Assembly (NCBI GenBank): GCA_011319805.1 | Contig: SJRY01000050.1 | Coordinates: forward strand, 558,001-622,000 | Length of the DNA stretch: 64,000 bases | Origin: Macrocybe gigantea | Lineage: Eukaryota; Basidiomycota; Agaricomycetes; Agaricales; Callistosporiaceae | Reading direction: 5' to 3' | Shown: positions 21,908-32,108 of the stretch, piece by piece | Numbering within the stretch: the first letter of the stretch is position 1 | How the letters are laid out: each line of letters starts with the position of its first letter | The notes under the pieces: model-generated | What the model saw: only the letters and a program-made list of their open reading frames with translations | The model's database searches: none | Told to the model about the DNA's origin: nothing | Translations under genes and position numbers: made by a program

Positions 21908-22805
21908 ATGGCATCGCAGGACGACCATGATCTGTTCTCCTACTTCAGCAAGAGCGTAAATGCAGTACAGACCCAGGCTGACCAGTAAGACTTCCGGTTC
22001 GTGAGGTTGAAGGAGCTCTCTCATCGAAGGATCCAGGTTCGAACAAGTTTACGCCCGACCTGCCTTGCAGTCATCTCAGGCCTTCTTTGATGAACGTCCC
22101 GTAACTGCGGTACGTGAACATTTTCATAGAATACGGTGGCTTTAGTTTATTCGATTTGCGCCTTTCCAGACATTCATTGCTATCTTCACGCTCCTGAGTT
22201 TCTTCCCCGTCGTTTCATTCATGTAGGCGGTCTATTTGCGTCGGATGATGCCCATCCTTGCAGGCTATGAGAAACTTACGCATGAGAAATCAGAGGCTTT
22301 GCGCTGCTGACCATCGTCTCGTCCACGGTTCTCGCTCTGATATGCGCTTTTCTGTTCGCGATGGCTGTTGTTCTAGCTGCTCGTGCGTATGCGACCAATT
22401 AGCTCCAAATGCTAACAATAGCCTTATTTTCATTATTTAGTGTCACTCCTTGTGTTCTCGCTGCTGGGCATCCTGTTCTTGTCGATCTGCCTCACCATCT
22501 CCTTAGCCTCTCTGTATACCTTTGCGCGCTTTATAATCCTGCTTCGCGAGTATGGCAAGGATGGCATCTGGATATGGGCCGCAGAGACGAGGGAACAAAT
22601 CCTCAACATGTTCTCGGCGACTCCTCTGGTACCTGTGCCGACGTCGGGCCGGGATGAATGGGTCGAATACGTTTCCGAATCGGACGGCCTGAATGGGCAT
22701 GCCATTGAGCTGAAGCCTGAAGATGACTACGAATCGAGGCCAGATGAACCTATCAATTGCCACGAGTGCCATCCTGAGGACATCAAAAAAGAGGAAATAC
22801 ACTGA
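21908..22805 (+). CDS. Small multi-membrane-span protein, promethin/LDO-like
   Basis: Five exons at 21908-21984, 22037-22109, 22170-22222, 22294-22382 and 22441-22805 join in frame to 218 residues, starting MASQDDHDLFSYF. After a hydrophilic N-terminus of about 50 residues come closely packed hydrophobic stretches (TFIAIFTLLSFFPVVSF, GFALLTIVSSTVLALICAFL, and the segment up to LYTFARFIIL). A soluble acidic tail rich in Glu and Asp follows. This compact hairpin-like layout resembles the promethin/LDO16 family of lipid-droplet seipin partners. That assignment is from topology and a general sequence feel only. A generic ER membrane protein is the alternative. It lies 156 bp downstream of BPL1 on the same strand. 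Confidence 0.6.
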
Positions 22806-23267
22806 ATTTCGCTATACCTTGTGCTCTTTCACCGTATAGCATATGACTCACTGCTGACTATCTCTTGATATTCGCCTGGACGATGTAGAGTACTTGTGAA
22901 CCGAATCAGTCCATTGCAAGTGTACAGATCCCGTTTTGCGTTTAGTTCGCCTTCGTCGCCCATGCTGCTTTCACTGATCCTTGAAACGGATCCGACTCCA
23001 TAGACACGTCCGATACTCGATTGTCCTCAATAATGTCAAGTGTTGTATTGCCGATTTTCCGCTAATTACAGTATTTTGCCCGTCCTGAGCGCATGCGTAT
23101 GATCTACCAATAAGGACTACCATGAGCCTCTTTGCAAACTATGATATTCATTATCAGTCCTGTTCATACATAAGCCCGTTAAAATGGAGAAATTATGGGA
23201 ACCGAAATGGAAAGATGAAGGAGGAAACGGCAGGAAATTCATAAGATAAGATATGATGATTGATTGA
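22806..23267. other. Convergent intergenic region
   Basis: This is the 3' flank shared by the promethin-like gene (+) and the kinase gene (-). No ORF or RNA gene was recognised. It is AT-rich near 23,150-23,260, consistent with polyadenylation regions. Confidence 0.4.
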
Positions 23268-26200
23268 TCAAGTCCTTAGTAGAGCTTTCCTCGCCTCTTC
23301 ATGCGCTCTCCGTGCGCTGGCTACCGAAGGTCTCGTGTCAACGTTCGGAGAACCCGACTCCAGATCTTCCGCCGAGGGCGATGGCGACGGGTTGGTACCA
23401 GCTCTACGTCCCGCAGCAGCGGCATTCGCAGCCGCAACGGCCCGCAGTGAGTATCCAATACTCATGCGCTTCTTGCTGTTGCTGGAGTTACTGCTGGTAC
23501 TGCTCACCCGGACGGACGAGGTGCCTGCGCCCTTGCTCGCCAGCGTGCGCTTCATGAACGGGCTGGGAAGGTTCTCCTCGTCCGTGTAGTCGTAATCGGG
23601 TGCGGGCTGCTGCTGAGATGACTTGGGCAACGGGGCACTGGCGGCGCGCGTCATGGGCGGAACACCTGTGACGGTGTGGAGGTGCGGGTGAGATAGCGGC
23701 CTCGGCTGAGACGATGAGGAGCTCGAGGGCATGATGACGGAGGACATTGTGTGTCCGCCGGAGTCGGACGTGGAGGATGGGAAGGAGGTAGTCTTTTGTA
23801 TATTGGGTCGCTGGGCGGATGCGCGGATGGAGGGTTTTCGCAGGCGGGTAGGTGGCGCATTGGGTGGAGGGGCGGCAGAGGATATCACGGGGCTGGATTC
23901 GGAGGAAGGGAAGTACTTCTGGTCTGAGGCGCTCGACGTACGGGCTCGCGTCTTTCCTTTGCGTGGGCTCGGGCTTGAGGGTGCACTCCGGGGTTTCTCT
24001 AGGGTATCTGGCTCGATGGTTTTTGTGTGAGTCGCATGTATGGTGTGGGTATCGCATTCGTCTTCGTCCTCATCTTCGCTGTCGGGAAAGTCAAAGATCT
24101 TTGTAAAGTTCAGGCCGACCCTTGGGGAATCTCGGAATAGTTTGGCTAGTTCGGCAGGGGTGGGGGTGGTTAGGGTTTCTCCGGTGGCAGTTAGAACGAC
24201 TCCTTTCATGGCAGACGGTAGGAAGTCTTGCTTCGATGGGCGACTGACCGGCGTGACGAGGGGTTGAAGTGAGTTGTTCGATGTTGGTCTGGGGGTGGGC
24301 ATGGGCTCGAATTTCCTTCGCTGGACGGGCGTTTCGTGGACGATACGAGAGAGAGGAGCGATGATATTTTTGACTTCCTCCAAAGGTGCTTTCTCTCTTC
24401 GGCCTGATAAGACGATATGAGCTCGACGAAACAAAAGTCACAGGCAAACACGGTACCTCTGGCAAGACTCTCTTCAAATCGTGCCATTTTGTCTTCCAAT
24501 TCCCGGCGCACATTGTCTAAATGCATTTCTTCTTCCATCAGCTCCGCCTCTTTGTTCTGTACCCACTCCGTGCGGCCTTCGAGCTCCTGGATCTTGTCTT
24601 CCACCTCTCGTCGGATTTCGGCCTCCCTAGTCTCCCATGCATCAAAAACTTCCGCTTCACGTTTCCGAACGGCCTCCAAGATCTCTTCTTCCCGACGGGT
24701 GATGGCTTCTGCAACCTCTTTTTCCCGCTTCATGACCAAGATCCGCAGCTCTTCTTCCCGTTTGACGACAGCGTCCTTGATCGCCGCCTCCACATCGTGC
24801 TGCGAAAAACTTTGTTGATGTTGCTGCTGTAGTTGTGCAACAAGCTGTTGCAGGGAAGTGATTTCTGCATCTTTGGCGTTGACGACAGCTACGAGCTGTT
24901 TTTCTCGCTCGAGTACAGCAGCCTCGCGTGCTTGAACTTCGCGTTCCCGAGCTGCCACGTTGTTTTTGTGCAGTTTGACCGTCGATAGCCTGACACGCAA
25001 GACATGAATGAATGTAGGATGCGACGGTCATAAGAGGTTCACATTTTCTGGGTCTCGGACACCTTGTACACGAGTTCTAGACGTTCGTGCTGAAGGAGTT
25101 GGGCTGCTGATGGACGCATAGCTGGCTGGAGTGGCATTAGTATACAATGCTTTGCAAAGGCTGATTGGCTTGCATTTAGATTAAGCATCGCTTTGATGAC
25201 ACTTGAAAGGGACTGAGAGTATCCTCGTGGTAACGGTGGTATGCGTCCATTTCTGCAAGGGGGTTAGGCAACTTCGATTGTTGTGTGGCGGTTTTCATAC
25301 CGTATGCACATGCTCAACTCAGTGTGGGTCTTTGCTTCGTGAAAGGGAGGCTTCAGTGCGCAGAGTTCATATATGAGGCATCCTAGTGACCAAATGTCCG
25401 ATTTTGAGTCATATGCCTTTTCTTGCATTAATTCTGGGGACATGTAATACGGTGTCTGCAGGAACCTTAGAAAGATGAAGAGAAGCTTTGGTAAGATACG
25501 CACGCCGACATAGGTGTTTGCGAAGCTAGCCTGGGCCAACGCCTTTGACAGACCAAAGTCGCCCAACTTCACGATATTCGATTCGTCGAGAAATACTTTG
25601 CGTTCCCAATTATTCAGCCATCCTGCGCATCGATTCTTAGAGGACACACCATTATCTGGTTTCAGGTCGCGATGCAAAATTTGTGCTCGACGCTGTGTAC
25701 CTTCGCTCTCCAAAGAATCGCCATTCAGATTTGAGCCACTTCCACTCCTCCCGTGTCCATTTGGGTGATGACAATGGTATAGAGCCAGTAAAATCTGCAT
25801 AAAATAATTCCAGATGGTCTCCTCTGGGATGGGTCGGTTATGTTTCGCTGCGTGTTTGATGATTGCGGAAAGGTCGCCCCCTCCACAATACTCCATAAGA
25901 ATATACAAGATTCCGGCATCTCGGTCAACATAACGGTCGTGATATCGTACAATGTGTTCGTGATGAAGGTCTTTGAGTATGTTACTACGGAGTAATTGAC
26001 GTCGCTTCTCCGGTTCGACAAAAATTGAAAAAAAGGTGACGTACACTTCAGCCACTATCTGTTTCCTATCCCTCTCGCTCATCCGCTCAAAGTTCAACTC
26101 TTTGCGGGCAAAGGTCTAGTAGAGGCAGACATGAGCACAGTCAAGGTCGCGACATAGGAATATGTCCGCTCATGGGACTTGCCATGCCATCGGACTTGCG

Positions 26201-26281
26201 CCGGACTTTGCGAATAATTCCAAACGAGCCATTTCCTATAATGTCCAGGGGCTCATACTGGTCTAGGAAGAAGGAGGACAT
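23268..26281 (-). CDS. KIN3: NIMA-related protein kinase
   Basis: A minus-strand multi-exon gene begins with ATG at 26281 (MSSFFLDQYEPLD). Kinase motifs in order: glycine loop IIGNGSFGIIRKV, VAIK-like Lys in FARKELNFERMSERD, gatekeeper region YILMEYCGGGDLSAII, HRDLKPDN, DFGLSKAL, and TPYYMSPELM with SDIWSLGCLIYELCALKPPF. A Gly/Ser-rich insert of about 25 residues sits just before the HRD motif. A long Glu/Arg/Lys coiled coil (about 25000-24470) and a Ser/Pro-rich tail to 23268 complete the Nek2/NimA/Kin3 architecture, a mitotic-entry and spindle kinase. The first intron (26182-26116) uses a GC donor. Another (GTACGT...GTAG near 26030) restores EVNILKDLHHEHIV. The coiled-coil and tail exons join through a GTACCG...TATCAG intron near 24450. 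Confidence 0.93.
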
Positions 26282-26730
26282 GGCGAGAGCCTAGTGTACA
26301 GGGGAGAGGAGCGAGTCAGTGCGGTTCTGAGTGTGGCTTGCCCAACGAAATCCAAAATATGAACTGGCACACGTGATCGCGACCCCCGAACCACGCGACC
26401 CGCCGCGCCAAATTTGGTGAACAGTGGAGTGTCGCGTCTCATATAGTTGAATTGCCATAACCCTCCAAGCCATCGCGGGCTTGGAATCACTGCTAAATAT
26501 CACCCCAGCCATCTCACGGAAAAAACCACATCCAACCACCTCAACCCGGTTGACGTGTTGAGAACTAGGCAAGCTCAGAACCGGATAGCTAACTAGCAGC
26601 AAACCTGGAAATCACTTTGGGTTACGTCTTTGTGCTTTCTGGACAGTTGTAGTGAAGTGGTCACACGTCGAAACACCGAACATTTACCCTTGTGAAAATA
26701 GAACACTGCATGAGAGGACCCGACAGTCAT

Positions 26731-28570
26731 TCATTGTGGCAATCGTATGGAGCTCGAGTCCGGCGTTCTAGGTCCAAATAGTCCACGATTTGGGTCAGAA
26801 AGCTCGGCCGCAGTCGAAGGAGGAGGGGTGGTGGTAAGAGCAGACCACGCTATTTTAAGTAGATCAACACTCAATCGCTGGCTATACGTGTGCTCGTCGC
26901 TTACGCTGCCATGTGGCCCAGGGTTGAACCGGAGGACCTGGATTGGATGCAGGCGCGGAAGCGGGTGGTACTGGTAAAATGGCGTTTTCCCCAACCTGGC
27001 GTTTGTGAGTGACTACTGATCGCCATCCAGATGTCCTCAGCGACTCATGCGATCCAGGAGGCTGTTCCAGCACCCGCGGCTCTTGAGGACTGGGACTAGC
27101 AGGTACTCCTGTCGGAGCGGTCCTGTACATAAAAATGAGAACTGCAAGCTGAAACGTGGATTTAGACAAACCAATCAGGCTGAAACATTCCACCTGGACT
27201 GTATTTAGACATCATGGACAAGAGATACCCAAGTTCGCTGGCGCATGAGTGTCAATCAGCACATCTTTGAGATAGATGCAGAAGTACCGACTGTTGGAAG
27301 GAACGCCTCTCTTCGAATAGTTGGCCTACTTCTGCAGCAAGGGCTGATGAAAGGGCGGCTTCCTTTCTCTTGCGTCCAAATGGGAAAACAAACCACCAAC
27401 CAACTTTCTTTTGTGGCTGTTTTTGCGGCACACAGGCTGAACGAGGGGCATCCAATATATTTGGTGTCATATCTCGAGGTTTCCTCCATGGAGAGTGAGT
27501 GTGATGCAGCTCCAAACATGGATATAGACTTACCAGTCGGGAGTAAACTCTCCACCAGGACCGTATTTAGATTTCACGACGAGGAGATCCCCAAGCTCGC
27601 TAGGAACGAAGTTCATCAGTGCATTCTCCCCATCAAGTGAAGGACTACAGACTATTGGATGCTACGCCTCTCTTCGTGCAGTTTGCCTACCTCTTCGAGC
27701 AACATACGAACTTCCATGGACAGTGCTTTGCTGAACTCATCTAGATACTGAAAATAGACTTGAATTCCAACAAAGTTGTATTCAGATGGGACCGGATTGG
27801 GTTACCCCTTGAACGTTAAAAGGAACCACCTCTTGTGCAGTTGAACGCACAGCCTTTATCGTATCTTCGTTCTGTCGAGCGGAATCCGCATGCCAAGCTA
27901 GAAATGACGCCATTGTCATGACCGATGAGGTCGCATGTTCTGGTCGGAATCAAGAATGCCTACATTCGAACAGATTCTTCAGTAATTCTTGCTGCTGACT
28001 GCATCTCTCCTTTAGCTCTTCTATCACATCCTGGATACCTATTTGAAATCACTGAGACACCAAGGAACAGTCTGTTAAGAGGATAACGAACTGGGTTTTG
28101 ATTCCACCTGACTCTTTGCTTCTTCAGCTTTCTTCCTTTCTTGTAACAGATCAACGTGAATTTGATGAGTCGTATCACGTATTTCAACCAATCTAGCCTC
28201 TTTCTCCTGTTGTTTGTTCGCTTTATCATGTATACGCTCCTCCGTCAGCACTTTGTTCTGTTCGATGTCCGCTCGCAAATCACGCAGCAATTTCGTGATG
28301 TCGCCTAACTGGCTATTCAGTGCCTCGACTTGTTCAAAAAGGGCGCGGTTTGCGTCTCTCTTGCTTCCGTTTCTCGTTCGAATGAGGTGCATAGCGAAGA
28401 GAGCTGTCCCTCCAGAAGCTGAATTTGTACGTCCTTCCTCGATAGTTCATTTCGTAATGTTTGGACTTCCGCTAAAAGTGTAGAACGCTCCAGCTTCCAG
28501 GTTTCCATTTTTTCTCTGTATTCCTGTCTCCAATACGAGGAGCGTGGAGATTGTGCTGTACTCTGCGATA
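26731..28570 (-). pseudogene. Truncated paralogue of the giant coiled-coil gene (3' end only)
   Basis: These minus-strand exon blocks parallel the 3' exons of the giant gene at 39942-51225. In order: a coiled-coil exon (YREKMETWKLERSTLL, then LFEQVEALNSQLGDITKLL), GIQDVIEELKERCSQQQELL, WHADSARQNEDTIKAV, YLDEFSKALSMEVRMLLEE, and ELGDLLVVKSKYGPGGEF. A second copy of the last two modules follows at about 27385-27190 (ELGYLLSMMSKYSPGGMFQ). The end is a WATWQRK exon and GLFGPRTPDSSS before the stop at 26731. A one-base frame break lies in the first exon near 28345, and an in-frame stop follows EERRSIQ near 27650. No N-terminal part exists upstream. It is most likely a decaying segmental duplicate, though a short expressed gene is not excluded. 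Confidence 0.7.
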
Positions 28571-28968
28571 TTTGCTGAACGAATGATTCGAAATCAACAG
28601 TTCAATTGATGACCCACGTGATCCTTACCACAAGAAAGTTCAACCTTGAAGATACTTCTCGCAGAGTATGACAGTAGGTAAACTCTCACTCGACCCTCAC
28701 TGTGAGCGGTGGATAGTTGCGTGCATCATTTAAGGGTTCGCCGAGAATCTGGTTAGGCGCCCATGAGCACCAGCAACTACTTATATCCTCCGCTTCAAAC
28801 TGTTTAAGGCAGTCGATGTGCGGCATGATTTTGGTTATGTGTTTGCGAGCTTGTACGTTCTTTTCTTTCCCACTAGCAGCAATGCAACGAAATCCTTCTG
28901 AGCACTCATCCGTCGCAAGAAGCCTCCCGTCGTATGCGACCCGGAGCCCACCGTTCTTCCCTGAGCAC

Positions 28969-30237
28969 ATGATGCCGCCAGAAGTGTTCTCAGATGCCGG
29001 GGACGGAGGGCTGGTGGAGCAACGGCAACGGAACGACAACCTGCCTGCCCTGGGCAGTGTCTCTAGGGGTGCAACATCCCTTCCGCTAAGCAGCCCTCCG
29101 GACTACAGGTCGCGATTGTCGCCGTTGAGCATGCGACCAACGAGCGCGGGCGAAGGAATACGATCATATCCTGTGTCGCCTAACGTCGGAGGCGCTCTAG
29201 GACTGCATAGAGCATCTTCGTTCTCTCCCAGCCACGTTGGTACTGGTTCGGACGTCAGCTCTCCGGCACCAGGGACATTCGCGGACACGACCTGGCAACT
29301 ATCTACCAACGGTCGCCCTCAACCGCCACCGCGTCCACGGGCGAAACGCGGACGCACGCATACCAGCCAGCACCTCAGCAGGTGGAAGCGTTACCGATAA
29401 CGACCAACCACGTTTCCATTGTCCGCGCCAACCCTGCGTTCATCAAGGAAAGGCGCTTCTTTCGTTGGACGTATCGAGCTGGCGAAGGGTCCATACGAGG
29501 CAAGTTCGCGTTGGACCCACACGCCCAGCTTCCCGCCACGCTTTTGGCGCCGCTCCAGGCACCCGTGACGTCTCGTGCCAATGTGGACCTAAAGATGGTA
29601 CATGGAGTCATCGACGTCGAGATCTTCCTCCTGGATCATGTTCCATCTGCCAATGAACCTGAAACTCAGCTCACGGTCACCACGATCAACATGCAAGTGA
29701 CTGGATGCAAACCAAAATTGGCTCATAGCACACGTTTTCTCGGTGCAAGAATCGTGAGTTCGCCCTTGGCATTCGTAACAGACGCCGAATCGACTGATAT
29801 CTGGGTCTTCCAACTCGCAAGCGTGGAGCGAATAGGCCTCGGGTACCGCTCATGATCACCGTGGTCAATTATTCGTCTTGCGGAGCGACATGTTCCTGCG
29901 TGAAGAAAACAGGACCAAAGGCGGTAAACGAGCAGATCAGGATACGTAAGGATGGGTGCAATTGCAACGAGCTATACAGCGGCGACATTTCCCTCTCACT
30001 CCCAGTCTCGTTCCATGGATCCATCAATCTCCATTTTCCACTATCTGAGTTCCGAGAGCCGGTCGTATCGTCCACATTCCACGCCGGGTCCACGTCGTGA
30101 CGGAAACGACGTCCCTAAGACGGTACTTTTACAGCCCAACGAAAGATGACTATGAACTGGATCAAGTTGACATAACAGTCGGCCGGCATGGCCTGATTTG
30201 GCTGGGCATTGAAGGCGACCAGTTCTACGCCTACTAG
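28969..30237 (+). CDS. DUF7330-like agaricomycete protein
   Basis: The plus-strand gene begins at ATG 28969 (MMPPEVFSDAGDG). It has a Ser/Pro-rich N-terminal region to about 29390. A beta-rich domain then follows (RAGEGSIRGKFALDPHAQLP, NVDLKMVHGVIDVEIFLLDH, LYSGDISLSLPVSFHGSINL) and an end block VDITVGRHGLIWLGIEGDQF before the stop at 30235-30237. The 'GSIRG-F-LDP' and 'GDISLSLPVSFHG' blocks resemble the DUF7330 domain frequent in agaricomycetes, of unknown function. The N-terminal frame and the domain frame are one base apart near 29310-29380, with no clear intron. At least two further junctions near 29750-29940 and 30100 are approximate. Confidence 0.5.
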
Positions 30238-30355
30238 GTGGCGTGGCAAATCTCATCACAATGAGGCGTGTATATGATAATTAGCTTGTAATTGACATAC
30301 TGTGTCATTGAGCGATTCCTTGTTTCATATTTGCGGACGTCTAGGTGAGGATAAC

Positions 30356-31326
30356 CTAGTCTTCCGAAGTTTGCGGCGGCATGGGGAAACTAAATATATC
30401 ATCCCAATGTCTGTCGAGCTCGGCGTGGAGGTGGCCTTGAGCAGCTCTACGTCTCTCGATTCTGAATGTAACTTTTGGCTTCGAAATCAGGACGAACGAA
30501 TGACAACTGAAATTCATGAAAGGCGAACCCAAATCTTCTTGCAACTGAGACGTCGATAGATCAGAATGACTCGTCGACTCCATGCGTCGTTTCACGGCGT
30601 TGATGATTCTACCTATATACATCATTATTGCCTCTACGAAAGGCGATATAACCCACTTTGAATTTGCGATGTTGGGATCGCCGGACGGACTCAGTATACT
30701 TAAGACACTACGCCACCCGAAAGGTGTAACACGGTTTTGCAGACTGGGGGCGCGGTTAGGTGTGTGTAAAGCGAGCAATGACAGAATCGTCGATAAGTAT
30801 GTCGAGACTGCGCTTGTGAGGTAAGGAAGATACGAAGGAAGATTGAAATCTTCATCCTCGTCGCCAGATTCGTCGTGGTTGGCATGCAAAGGATGCGCGT
30901 AATTTTGTCTCAGGATCCGCAGAGCGATCGAACCAATCTCGTCCTCGAGCGTCCATTCTGGTTTCTGCACGTCCTCGGCAAGGAGGGGCCATCGCGTCCA
31001 GGCGTCTCTCTTTGGCTTTGGCGTCCGACGCGCCGGTGAAGAAACGCGCTTCCGTTTTCTGCATTGAGGTGGAGATGGTGAAAAAGGAGCGTCTGGCTCG
31101 GACGTTGGGGGCCTGTCGCGACCGGCTCGGTGTCAGACGTGACCTGCATTGCTCCAGCATCCTTGTCTGATTGGTCAGAGATGTCCTGGTCCTGTCGGAG
31201 GGTGTTTGCTTTGCTCAGGTTGCGGGTGACATCCAAGGCATGGTTAGTGCGCAACGCCCTAATCAAAGAAGAGTATTCTGAGAGCTCGGAGTGCAACGCG
31301 GCTGGGACGGTCTTGCGCTTCGACAT
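30356..31326 (-). CDS. Rrn9-domain-like RNA polymerase I factor (tentative)
   Basis: The minus-strand gene starts at ATG 31326 (MSKRKTVPAALHSELSEY). After a linker rich in Ser, Pro and basic residues (about 31110-31000), it reads DAWTRWPLLAEDVQKPEWTL. A helical region ending TPFGWRSVLSILSPSGDPN follows, then INAVKRRMES and the end at 30356. The Trp-Arg-Trp-Pro then Glu-Trp pattern is what I recall from Rrn9-domain proteins, part of the upstream activating complex for rDNA transcription. Introns near 31130 and at about 30640-30600 are needed to connect the frames and are not exact. A general SANT-like nuclear protein is the alternative. Confidence 0.5.
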
Positions 31327-31529
31327 GGTCAGCCTCTTAGCGAGAAGTTCGGTAGTAATTTATTGAGACCGTGTGAATGCTGACATAAGTACTATACAGC
31401 ACCAGAGATACAACACCTGCAAGCTAACCATTCGCCCCTCTCCAGTTCCACCACGAGCAACTCAGGTATGTCGGTCCGCGTTGAGTTAGTAGTCTCTTAC
31501 CTATCTGATTTCGTGGTGATCTTGCTAGA
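31327..31529. promoter_or_regulatory. Shared divergent promoter of the Rrn9-like gene and eL41
   Basis: Only 203 bp separate the two start codons, which face away from each other. The eL41 side includes a probable 5'-UTR intron, GTATGT at 31466 to CTAG at 31528, ending one base before its ATG. No TATA box was identified with confidence. Confidence 0.55.
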
Positions 31530-31668
31530 ATGAGAGAAAAGTGGAAGAAGAAGAGATCTCGCCGCCTCAGACGCAAGCGCAGAAAGATGAGAGCCCGTTC
31601 TAGTGCGTATATCCTGCTCGATGATTAACCGGGAAAATGTTTCTGATCGGCTCGTTATCGCAGAGTAA
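31530..31668 (+). CDS. RPL41: 60S ribosomal protein eL41
   Basis: This gene was found by sequence reading because it is far too short for ORF scans. Exon 31530-31602 encodes MREKWKKKRSRRLRRKRRKM and RARS. A GTGCGT...CGCAG intron (31603-31663) splits the final Lys codon. The last coding exon, 31664-31668, contributes AG plus the TAA stop. The product is 25 residues and about two-thirds Arg/Lys, which is the universal eL41 sequence pattern and exact length. It sits at the subunit interface of the ribosome. An additional intron lies immediately before the ATG. Confidence 0.95.
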
Positions 31669-32108
31669 ATGACCCGTCGGTTTTTGGCTCGGGCAATTCC
31701 ATGAATGTCTTGTCAAGCAAATTGCGGGAGGCACGGCACGAGTGCATTCGTACCACAGACAGACCTTCCTGCTCTTCATTCAGGTTGTCGATATGCCACA
31801 AACTACGGACCTTTCAAGAAAAGGAGGCGGCGTTGGTTTTTATGTCAATCTTGTATCAGCTAGCGTTGTCGGGTTACGAAATATCAAAAGTGATTAGGTG
31901 TACTACTATCATCACCAGAAATCAGGAAAAATCCAATTTTCTCGGGCATGTTGCTGAGGCACTGAGCTGTGGACACTGGACACTTCTGTGCAAGCGAACA
32001 TGCATTGATCGAGACGCCTGTGATCGGTCGGGCTAACCTTGACTCGGATTCACGTTCAGCGTCCAAATTCATGCCTTCATCCTGAACCACCATCTTCAAT
32101 TTTCCGAA

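Noticed and set aside
23260..24818. Plus-strand frames opposite the kinase tail and coiled coil
   Set aside because: They are reverse images of the Ser-rich and coiled-coil coding sequence and have no independent motif.
31701..32036. 111-residue frame after eL41
   Set aside because: It has no domain and lies in the 3' flank of eL41 and the promoter of RSC7, with no splice support.
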